Assembly: GCF_037126465.1 (NCBI RefSeq)
Contig: NC_088201.1
Span: 82,860,273-82,924,272 of the forward strand
Origin: Ornithodoros turicata
Lineage: Eukaryota; Arthropoda; Arachnida; Ixodida; Argasidae
Length of the DNA: 64,000 nt
Direction: 5' to 3'
Positions within the stretch are counted from its first letter, which is position 1. Every line of letters begins with the position of its first letter. The notes below the pieces were generated by a model. That model did no database searches. It was not told the DNA's origin and was given only the letters and a program-made list of their open reading frames with translations. Shown piece after piece: positions 54,601 through 61,825 of the stretch. The position numbers and the translations under genes were made by a program.

Positions 54601-56943
54601 ACCAGGACAGACCAACTACGTGTCGCGCTACGTTCCATCATGGACTTCTTAATCACGGCTGATGACACAAAGCGCAGCTTACTCCAAGCGACTGCAAGGG
54701 TGTTCGATCCTCTCGGATTTCTTGCGCCCTTCGTTATCCGAGCAAAGATAATGTTCCAACGTGTTTGGCAGAGAGAACTGAACTGGGACGATGACCTCCC
54801 GACTGACGTACTTGAGGACTGGCAGAGGTGGCGAAAAGAACTCCACCAGGCCAAAGAAATTGCCATTCCGAGAGCCTTGAAAGGAACAGAAGAAATTCAC
54901 CACCAAACACTCCACGTGTTCTGCGACGCTAGCTTGCTAGCATACGGTGCCGTCGTATACCTCAGGACAGAATACAAAAACGGAGCATGTACGGTTTACC
55001 TCATCCTAGCTAAGGCTCGGGTAGCTCCTTTGAAGCGCATCTCGCTTCCCCGCCTAGAGCTACTTGGAACCTTACTAGGAGCTCGACTCTGCGACTACGT
55101 AGCGGCGTGTTTTCCCGACAGACATGGAGCCATACTATGGTCGGATTCGATGATCGCCCTCAGCTGGATACGTGGTGACGCTCAGCGTTACAAACCCTTT
55201 GTGGCTAATAGGATATCCGAGATACAGAGTTCAAGAAGCATATCTGGCTGGCGACACTGTCCAGGGGAACAGAACCCAGCAGACCTCCTGACCCGCGGCA
55301 GTTCGATTGACTCGTTACACTCGCGCACTCACTGGTGGGAAGGACCACAATGGTTAAAGGAATCAGAGGAACAGTGGCCAAGTGCAAACACAGGCGTGGG
55401 GAAGGATATTAGTGAAGAAGTAAGAGCGACGCACGTTTTGCTTCTACCATCGCCGCCAGCGGAGCCGATCCTCCAACTTACCAACTGCTCTTCTTTAGAC
55501 AACGTCGTCAGAACAACGGCGTGGATATACCGATTCCTGCACAACTCAAGACGAGATGAACCCGCAACAGGTCCACTTTCTACATGTGAGATCCGACGCG
55601 CAGAAAACTACTGGATAAGACAAGTACAAGCGGAATCGTTTTCGGAGGAGCTTGAAGCTGTCAAATCATCACGGCATCTAAAGGTCACATCGAAACTAAG
55701 AGATTTGCATCCTTACTTGGACAAAGATGGAATTCTACGCATAACGGGACGTCTACAACGGGGAGAAGAAAGCGAAGAAGTAAAGCACCCGATTGTCTTA
55801 CCCAAAGATCATCGTTTCACTCAACTTCTTATCGTAAGAGCGCATCGACGTTTGCTCCATTCGGGTGTCCGCGACACGTTGGTCGAGCTAAGGGAGCTCT
55901 ACTGGATTATCCAAGCACGTCAAGCAGTTAAGAAGGAGCTGTACAAATGCCACCGCTGTAGACGTCAAAGAGCGCGGCCTGCTTTTCTAGAGACAGCACA
56001 ACTTCCACCGGATCGTATAACAAGAGCCGAACCCTTTGAGGTGACTGGAGTAGATTTTGCGGGGCCGCTCTTTTACAAAGCTCCAGACGTCAACTCAAAG
56101 AAATGCTACATAGCCTTGTTCACGTGTGCGGTGACGCGAGCCGTGCACCTGGAAATTGTAGACGACTTGACAACCCAAAGGTTCCTAATGGCATTTCGTC
56201 GCTTTGTGTCCAGAAGAGGACTGTGTAAAGTCATTTATTCCGACAATGCGCTAACCTTCAAGCGAGCATCCAAGGATCTGAACAGCCTCTGGAAGAGCGT
56301 ACGCCACCCCGACGTACTCGACTACCTCTCTCAGAGCCGCATCCAGTGGAAATTTATCGTCGAGAGAGCAGCATGGTGGGGCGGCTTTTGGGAGAGGTTG
56401 GTGCGGACGGTAAAAGATGTTCTGCGGAGATCGTTAGCGAAGGCTCTACTACGACACGATGAACTCGTCACAGTTCTGACAGAGGTCGAAGCCATTATCA
56501 ATTCACGCCCTCTCACCAGTGTCTGCGACTCAGCTGAGGATCTGTCTGTTCTTACCCCCTCTCACTTCCTCATTGGACGGAGACTGACGGCGCTGCCAGC
56601 AGGCACAGCTACCCCCACAACGTCGGACAGCAACACCCTCATCAAGAGTTACCGATATCGTGAGCAGCTGCTGAATTCCTTCTGGAACAGATGGCGAAAG
56701 GACTACCTGTTGCAACTTCGGTCCAATCACATTGTTAAAAGCGGAGTCGGAGCGACATTGAAGCCTGAGGACCTTGTCCTCCTTGTGCAGGAGCGCTTGC
56801 CGCGACACTTGTGGCAGGTATGCCGCGTGAACTCTGTTATACACGGAGCGGATCGGAGAGTGCGGGTGTGCATCGTTCGGCTGCCTAGCGGCGCACTGTT
56901 ACGTCGACCAGTGCAACTCCTTTGCCCACTAGAGATTGTATAA
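51691..56943 (+). CDS. gag-pol: BEL/Pao Gag-Pol polyprotein, intact
   Basis: 1750 codons without interruption. Order: Gag N-terminus with helical charged segments; DUF1759-like capsid part (LPKIEISKFSGDLAEW at about 125-140); zinc knuckles from Cys384 (CFKCGKKYHRSRDC) and about 404-417 (CATCGGHHFTILC); protease with D477-G-G-S-Q-R; Pao RT with ALTADVEKAFLQI and the YVDD site at 902-905; RNase H with Cys-Asp at 1078-1079; integrase zinc domain (His1385, His1390, Cys1420, Cys1423) and catalytic D1455, D1518 and E1558; DUF5641-like end with a final PLEIV. The ATG at 51691 lies 38 nt after the primer site and aligns with the Gag start of element 2. Gag and Pol are in one frame, as in many BEL/Pao elements. 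Confidence 0.97.
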   Translation: MDRVKQKRGVLRAAITKLINEIDLQLQTTAPAADVLSTKLDILKSKEEMLQTLDQSIEESVPEEAFEQEVQGVLSYEEKICTAKSQITQKLRTYDRQLPRTVSSPSRVPHVQPTQNAAACRVRLPKIEISKFSGDLAEWTTFWDQFQSSIHTNESLHKVDKFRYLQSYLTGKAAAAISGLSLTNENYDTAIDLLKQRFNQRHLIVEEHLNRLLHLPPVVDAGKFVRLRELYDEVQVRVRSLQALDVGTKEYGIMLMSVLRKAVPREVTLEYNRKHKGAPSEGRTEVEDFMDFLKVEVESREKDTLLPDMQRNHATNLNEPHSRTAPRDGRRLFERQTTGALTTGVTPQQLECLLCKAADHGIENCRSNLSVGDKKALLSREGRCFKCGKKYHRSRDCRTAPRLRCATCGGHHFTILCDRPGNYRAAEDPNPARLGVMASSALSTSDAAAATGPVLLQTARIWAETDRKRQFVRAMLDGGSQRTFIKESLSHELQCEPVGEEALSIFSFGSTPLKKTCRRVKVWLRSQYRRQDTCVEALETPEISANLMPSPDANVTRVLNEKGMEVADAAVFGTTCKPEVQILIGSDYYWAVVTGESQRISEKLFAVNTIFGWTVQGPTTSSSSCFNTGVGVLRVTVESTENEASVELQRFWDLEHIGIKPNEVEHDSLWKNEVLAQFRSSIEKKDRRYEVSLPWTDKKEELLPNLQAARTRLQSLTRRLMKDRVLMEEYDAAIRLYEQNGHAEKVPTGESDNVVYYMPHRAIIKRERETTKIRIVFDASSSSSNDPSLNDVLHAGPNLNPDILHVMIKFRANTIALTADVEKAFLQIALAESDRDALRYLWYATTPRMGQPLPEIEALRMTRVPFGATSSPFLLTATLRHHFREMSDIFPSTCKILCESFYVDDLVTSVNTLQEARQLCEESVAIVEHCGMKLRKWATNDHQLREALRQQGDDCLSQQLESKVLGVIWDTRTDQLRVALRSIMDFLITADDTKRSLLQATARVFDPLGFLAPFVIRAKIMFQRVWQRELNWDDDLPTDVLEDWQRWRKELHQAKEIAIPRALKGTEEIHHQTLHVFCDASLLAYGAVVYLRTEYKNGACTVYLILAKARVAPLKRISLPRLELLGTLLGARLCDYVAACFPDRHGAILWSDSMIALSWIRGDAQRYKPFVANRISEIQSSRSISGWRHCPGEQNPADLLTRGSSIDSLHSRTHWWEGPQWLKESEEQWPSANTGVGKDISEEVRATHVLLLPSPPAEPILQLTNCSSLDNVVRTTAWIYRFLHNSRRDEPATGPLSTCEIRRAENYWIRQVQAESFSEELEAVKSSRHLKVTSKLRDLHPYLDKDGILRITGRLQRGEESEEVKHPIVLPKDHRFTQLLIVRAHRRLLHSGVRDTLVELRELYWIIQARQAVKKELYKCHRCRRQRARPAFLETAQLPPDRITRAEPFEVTGVDFAGPLFYKAPDVNSKKCYIALFTCAVTRAVHLEIVDDLTTQRFLMAFRRFVSRRGLCKVIYSDNALTFKRASKDLNSLWKSVRHPDVLDYLSQSRIQWKFIVERAAWWGGFWERLVRTVKDVLRRSLAKALLRHDELVTVLTEVEAIINSRPLTSVCDSAEDLSVLTPSHFLIGRRLTALPAGTATPTTSDSNTLIKSYRYREQLLNSFWNRWRKDYLLQLRSNHIVKSGVGATLKPEDLVLLVQERLPRHLWQVCRVNSVIHGADRRVRVCIVRLPSGALLRRPVQLLCPLEIV

Positions 56944-56959
56944 ATTAGCTGCTGCTCAC

Positions 56960-56977
56960 AAGCGGGGGGGGGGAGGA
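56960..56977 (+). other. Polypurine tract of BEL/Pao 3
   Basis: aagcggggggggggagga lies directly before the 3' LTR and includes a 10-base G run. It would prime plus-strand DNA synthesis. Confidence 0.85.
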
Positions 56978-57164
56978 TGTTGTGAAATATGCGGTACTGT
57001 TTGGTTGGGATTTTGGTTTCGGTTTGGGTTTGGCTACAAGGACGATGTAGCGCGCTATAGTAGCGCGTGTGACTGGGGGTCTCGAGCATTCTTTTGGAAT
57101 AAACGGTCTGTACAAGTACGTCCGCCTCCCGCTCCGAATTCCTGGGCCTACGAGTTCCTCAACA
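56978..57164 (+). repeat. 3' LTR of BEL/Pao 3
   Basis: 187 bp, TGTTGTG...CTCAACA, matching 51442-51628 except one base. Confidence 0.95.
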
Positions 57165-57236
57165 ATGGTTATCATATCTCTGGACTATGATGCATTGATT
57201 AACCAACTTGCGAAGAACAAGGCTCGAAAGAAGGCA
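57165..57236 (+). pseudogene. Relic hAT transposase, part after BEL/Pao 3
   Basis: Starts with the TSD copy atggt and reads ISLDYDALINQLAKNKARKKA, the usual last stretch of hAT transposases (SLDFDDxIxxFAxxKARK). It continues the dimerisation domain ending at 51441, so BEL/Pao 3 landed inside this gene. Confidence 0.78.
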
Positions 57237-57283
57237 GCTGTAGGGATCGAACCCACATCTTCTGGATTACCTTCCTGGTTTCT
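57219..57283 (-). pseudogene. Fragment of tRNA-like module
   Basis: The complement of cagctgtagggatcgaaccc and catcttctggatt matches the 3' half of the tRNA-like modules at 12777 and 13430 (T arm and part of the anticodon arm). The 5' half is missing. Confidence 0.6.
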
Positions 57284-57544
57284 CTCTTGTTCGAAAGAAG
57301 GGTTTTGCGCAAATGTTCACTGCAGGCCTATGTATGCATAATATAAACCCTATATAAATATCGTATTCAAGCTTCTGCACTGTAAGTGAACCCGGACATA
57401 TGTTCGGAGGGGACCACGCTTTTTGTTGCTACAGCCCTGGGAGCCGAGTGCCTTTCGAGCTAGAATCAAGTCTTTTGTCCTAGGCTGCCTCCATGTCTAT
57501 GAAAATAAAGCTCAAATTGAAATCCATAAACGAGAAGGCGCTAT
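57284..57544. other. Unassigned spacer
   Basis: No gene or repeat recognised. Confidence 0.35.
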
Positions 57545-57895
57545 TCGTTCTGGCTACATACAAGCAGGACCAAGCTGTTACATAAACTTTAAACTGACAC
57601 ATTAAGCGGTCTTGGTAATCGCCATTCATTCCACCTTTCTCACCCTATGACCTTGTTCCAAATGCGGGAGAGGAAGACCCGGCCTTTGTGGTCGCCCGCC
57701 TTTCGGTGCATATGAGCATTCGGATGTTCTGGACGTTTGGTGCTTATGAGCAGGTTCTCCCCTCCTGCTCATTTCCACCAAACGCTCAAAACCACCAACT
57801 TTTTTTCGGTGCATATGAGCGTTCGGAGGTTTTGAGCGTTTGGAGGTTATGAGCATTTGGTGCATATGAGGCACAACCGGAGTTTTCGTATGAGA
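57545..57895. repeat. Composite repeat delta, right copy
   Basis: Reverse complement of 48335-48660. Motifs as there; a few substitutions between copies, for example at the inner hairpin. Confidence 0.8.
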
Positions 57896-58860
57896 GGGTA
57901 ACAAGGTGATGGAAAGGATGAAAATACAGGTAAAAATGAAAAGAACATAAATACAAACGAAGGGGTATCAGAAGCGCAAGATAACGCGAGTCCAAAGGCT
58001 TTACACAGGAAACCAGAACGCATGTAGGTCAGGTTCCAGGAATTAAGTATAAAAAGGAGGGTTATGGCGACGGAATCAGGACACAGGTGAGGAGTACAAA
58101 GGTGACCAGTGGACCGTGAGAACGTGAAGACAGAGGTGGGGGGTCTCAGGAGAGAGTCAAACAAAGAGAATATAGAAAGAAAAATGTTGAGTTGTTTTAC
58201 AGTTTGCGTGTGTGCGTGTTTATCATTATTTTATTTTATTTTATGCGAGAAATAATATTTACGGGTTGAATAATTGTAGTGGGCCTGCGTGGATGTTCAA
58301 ACCGTGCGGCTTCAGAGACTAGAATTTTGCAATTAAAAAGGATTCGCGATTTTTGCGCTTCATGTCACTGTTATAACCCGATTCAAGGATAACGATATTG
58401 AGGTCTGTATCCAAAGCGTGTCCAGGGAGGTTAAAATGTGTAGAGATGTAGAGACGGGTGTAGTATGGTTATTAACAATATCGGACTTATGGCCGTAAAA
58501 CCTTTCCCTCATTGTGTTCGAGGTTTCTCCGATATACTGAATACAGCAGTCTCTGAAGCCGCACGGTTTTTATACTTAATTCCTGGAACGTCACCTACAT
58601 GCTTTCTCTTTTCCCGTGTAAAAGCCTTTGGACTTGGCTTCTGATACCCCTTCGTTTGTATAACTGTTCTTTTCATTTTTACCTGTGTTTACATCCTTTC
58701 CATCACCTTGTTACCCTCTCATACGAAAACTCCTTCGTCAATTGTATATATGTTCCTGTGCCATGTTCATATTTTTGTAACCTGAAGAAGTGCAGTCTCG
58801 TGCACGAAAGTCTTGTTACCATGTGTAAATAAATAAGTTCCTCCTAATGTTTAATATCAC
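57885..58860 (-). mobile_element. Penelope-like element, 3' fragment (copy 2)
   Basis: 57885-58053 and 58568-58740 are reverse complements of each other (both contain ggaattaagtataaaaa or its complement), so the fragment has inverted ends around an endonuclease segment on the minus strand. The right part 58745-58860 matches the complement of 48000-48090 and has a second hammerhead-like core (ctgaagaagtgcagtctcg). Penelope-like elements often occur as partial copies next to a full one. Confidence 0.75.
58320..58570 (-). pseudogene. Penelope-like GIY-YIG endonuclease, copy 2
   Basis: Minus-strand translation gives CIQYIGETSNTMRERFYGHK, then NNHTTPVS and LESGYNSDMKRKNRESFLI in another frame. 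YIGETS...RxxxH is the GIY-YIG nuclease core of Penelope-like elements. One frameshift is visible. No RT accompanies this copy. Confidence 0.82.
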
Positions 58861-58984
58861 TCTTTGATCTACTTATCACCGGCAACTTCACATCGCCTAT
58901 TTTCCTGTCGCCGTATCTTCGTGAGCGAACATGGTAAAGAAGACACACGTGGTCTCCTGCAGGGGGTGAAAAACAGGTCAAGTG

Positions 58985-59015
<31 letters not shown>

Positions 59016-59099
59016 AACGGCAATGTTTTGGAACCTTCGCGGAAATTGGGGAAACAACATGATAAAGTGGGCCAGAAAAAACCTTGAGACCATGGGCAG
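58861..59099. other. Inverted end sequence and poly-T
   Basis: 58935-58985 is the reverse complement of 61285-61335 (ctgcaggagaccatgtgtgg block), giving inverted ends to Penelope-like copy 1. A 27-base T run lies at 58985-59011, which would be an A tail on the minus strand. Confidence 0.65.
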
Positions 59100-59109
59100 T
59101 CAAGGACTG

Positions 59110-59477
59110 GAATTTAGCAATTAAAAATGTGTCTCGGTTTTTGCGTTTGTTGTTGTCAGATGACGACCTTTAAGTGTGTGTCAAAGTCGTGCTCAGGAAG
59201 GTTAAAATGCAAGGAAACAGGGGTTGGTCGCTGATGAACAATGTCTCCTTTCTGTCCGTAAAACCGTTCCCGCATGGAATGAGACGTTTCTGCGACATAC
59301 TGAACGTGGCATTTGGTGCAGAAGATTATCTAGCATACATTATATGAATTACAGTTAAGAGAGGTTTTTATTTTAAAAGTGAAGTTGTTTTTGTAGCTAT
59401 CAATCTGTGTACACGAAACAATAAATTTACAGGTCTGGCATGGTGTTTTGCCACAAGGGGGTTGATGGTGAATCTTT
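59110..59477 (-). pseudogene. Penelope-like GIY-YIG endonuclease, copy 1
   Basis: Minus-strand reading gives CGKTPCQTCKFI (zinc linker typical of Penelope endonucleases), a stop after SYNVC, then FCTKCHVQYVAETSHSMRER and FYGQKGDIVHQRPTPVSLHF. YVAETS replaces the usual YVGETS; the Arg and His of the core remain. It nicks target DNA for priming in active elements. Confidence 0.82.
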
Positions 59478-60464
59478 TTACGATACTAGTAGTTTACGTA
59501 AGCTAGTCTGTCGCTTGAAAGCGACCGTGGGTGCCTGCGGGAAAACTTCCTTCAATTTCCTGTCAGCGTGAAGGATATTTAAATGGCGGCTTAGGATTGT
59601 TTTACAGTTATTGAGAGATTTATGGAACTGAATGGTAAAAACTAAGTTTGGGCTTTCTATTCTAGTTTTAGGTGCTAGTAGGACATCTCTTTCCTGTAAC
59701 TTTGATTTGTGGAGGGCATTACTGACTAGAGGGGAAGGATAACCGCGGTTTAGGAAGTCTTTAGTCACGTCGCGTGCATGTTTAGAAAAATTTTCCTGGT
59801 CTAAGCATATGCGTTTTAAGCGCAAAAACTGTACATAAGGTATGTTACTTTTCTGTTTCTGGAGGTGGTAACTGTCAAAATGGAGATACTGGCGTCGATC
59901 TGTGTTTTTTTTTTTAAAAAGCTCGGTGACAAGTGAGCCCGATCTAAGAGAGACGGCTACGTCTAAGAAGTTAACAGATTGATGTGAGAATTGACAGGAA
60001 AATTTAATTGAATGATGCAGCGAGTTAAAATGCTCAAAGAATCGTTTTAGAGACGTTTCATCATTAGGCAAGGTGATGAATATGTCATCGATGTATCTAT
60101 AGTATGCTAGGGGACGTATATGAAATGATTCTAGTGCTCTATGTTCAAATTGGCCCATAAAAAGGTTAGCATAATTTGGGGAAACTCGCGAACCCATCGC
60201 TGCTCCGTGGATCTGTACATAATGGGTGTCCGAAGGGGTAAAGTTGTTGTATTTCAGAACCAACACTAGGAGTGGAATTATAGCGGTGCTGTGGAGAATA
60301 TCTGGAGGATGTAAAGCAAGAAACGCTTCAACACTTTTAAGACCTTCATCATAAGGGATATTAGTGTGCAGGGATACTACATCCACGGTCGCTAGAATGA
60401 CATTACTAATATTGAGCTGCAGATTGTTGAGTGAATCGATCTTGCCGAGAAAAATCCTTAACAT
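59478..60464 (-). pseudogene. Penelope-like reverse transcriptase core
   Basis: 328 open codons. The catalytic Asp28 lies in ATVDVVSLHTNIP, the next block is GAAMGSRVSPNYANLFM, and Tyr124-Ile-Asp-Asp127 is the active site (RYIDDIFI). Blocks VNFLDVAVSL and TDRRQYLHFDSYH follow, as in the thumb of this family. The start Met is internal to the original protein: the N-terminal part continues from another frame (60657-60406, FYLLIKVHKENHRGRPIISG). Confidence 0.93.
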
Positions 60465-61363
60465 ATGATGGCAGAAGAAGAGGGATGTGGTTGATGCACT
60501 TATTTAAAACTAAAGGAATGTTCTCTGTCGGGGTATTTACACCTGAAATGATAGGTCTGCCTCGGTGATTCTCCTTATGGACTTTGATCAGAAGGTAAAA
60601 ATTGCCTGGCTTAACGTTCTTTCCCAAGCAGCAAAATGCACTGAAAGTCGAGTGCAATAGGGGTGGACGGGTACATGAAAGGCCTTGAACAGATTCATGA
60701 AACTAGAGAACATTGATAAAACACATACCGTCCACCCCTAATGCACTCGACTTCCAGTACATTGTGCTGCTTGGGTTGGCTTCATGAATTTAGATATATC
60801 AGAGGGGACCAGGTTTTTACGTGAGAGGCCGTCTATGGTTTGGTTAATAATGCAACAAAAGATTTGATGGGATCCTTGTCTAGGATTTTATGGAATTTCG
60901 AGTCGTTAAGTTGTCGTAGGGCTTCGGCTGTGTAGTCGGAGGTGTTCAGAACAACTATGCCGCCACCCTTGTCGGCAGGTCTAATAATAATATCATCTCG
61001 GGATTTTAGGTGATTCAATGCAACTTTCTCTTTGGAGGAGAGGTTACCGTGATGCGATTTTGGGCTATTGTTAAATGCAGACATGACGTCATTATGGACG
61101 GCTTGAATGTAATTATCTATGAGGGGGCTGGTTTGGCTGGGATCAGGTGTCCAAGAAGAAGTTCGTTTGAAAGATTCAGCTCTATCTGTGCATTTGTCAT
61201 GAAAGAAAGTACGGAGGTGCATTCTTCTGCGTAGGCTCTGTAAATCGTTGAGTACTTCAAATTCGTTTATGGTAGTCTGTGTGAAAAAAAACAAACACTT
61301 GACCTGTTTTTCACCCACTGCAGGAGACCATGTGTGGATCGGTGATTTGACCACCTGAAGCAA
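60406..61363 (-). pseudogene. Penelope-like RT N-terminal region, interrupted
   Basis: 61363-60833 contains LSSKEKVALNHLKSRDDIII and RPADKGGGIVVLNTSDY, the conserved pre-RT block (KPADKGGAVVV-type). The continuation is cut by the 153-bp element at 60623-60775. After it, KNVKPGNFYLLIKVHKENH leads into the RT in a frame shifted relative to 60464. Read across the insertion, the host site is MKP followed by KNVKPGN, so the original frame is legible. Confidence 0.85.
60623..60775. mobile_element. 153-bp near-palindromic element, copy B
   Basis: Same length and ends as copy A at 39238-39390 but in the opposite orientation; four differences by eye. It is flanked by tt on both sides (60621-60622 and 60776-60777). 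Removing the element and one tt restores the Penelope-like reading frame, which confirms both the boundaries and a 2-bp duplication. Confidence 0.95.
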
Positions 61364-61499
61364 TCCCCTTTAGTACTGTATAATGCATCCCCCCTTTTTT
61401 GGCCAACTCCTGGGCCCTCTGTCTTTAAACTGTGGTACATATACCTTGTGTTCTCAACAGACATGTTACAATTTCGCCAGATTTTATTTTTCTTTGCGT

Positions 61500-61797
61500 A
61501 TTATTATTTTGTTTACCATGTTCGCTCACCTGAGATCTCTCAACGTTTTTTGTCTCCGGTAACGCTGCTACTGTACATCGCTTTCTTTTGTATTTTCTTT
61601 TTCGCGCCCTCAATCCTCTCTAATAAGAATTTGCATTTCCTCCTCACCATCTTCTTTGTCCCCTTTCTCTGATGTAGATTAGTATAAATATCTCTACCAA
61701 GTGTTCAATGTATCGCACCTGATGACGGACGGACTCCGTCCGAAAGCTTGTTTTTTCAGTAAAATAAATGTTTCAATCTCTTTAAATACCTATTTTA
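61500..61797. repeat. Right Penelope-like arm, outer part
   Basis: Reverse complement of 47705-47990. Contains the hammerhead-like core described next and ends gtttcaatctctttaaatacc next to cccgtaactaattt, a hAT-type remnant. Confidence 0.85.
61719..61745 (+). ncRNA. Hammerhead ribozyme-like core
   Basis: CTGATGA (61719-61725), then a stem ggacg/cgtcc with loop gactc (61727-61741), then GAAA (61742-61745): the CUGAUGA-stem II-GAAA core of hammerhead ribozymes, which are known in terminal repeats of Penelope-like elements. The copy in the left arm has the same stem and a gattc loop. I could not pair stems I and III with confidence, and it lies on the strand opposite to the RT, so activity is unproven. 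Confidence 0.45.
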
Positions 61798-61825
61798 CCC
61801 GTAACTAATTTACTTTCCGAGACTG

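Larger units (their letters stand above)
51442..57164 (+). mobile_element. BEL/Pao element 3, structurally intact
   Basis: 5723 bp, with identical-length LTRs (187 bp, one base difference seen), a perfect 5-bp TSD atggt (51437-51441 and 57165-57169), a primer site, one uninterrupted gag-pol ORF and a purine tract before the 3' LTR. All the structural requirements for autonomous transposition seem present. The near-identity of the LTRs indicates a recent insertion. Confidence 0.97.
59100..61363 (-). mobile_element. Penelope-like element, copy 1
   Basis: Minus strand: an N-terminal region, RT and GIY-YIG endonuclease in the usual order. The ORF is broken by stops and frame changes and by the 153-bp palindromic element at 60623-60775. 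With its outer repeats it forms the right arm of the inverted composite that begins at 47705. Confidence 0.88.
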
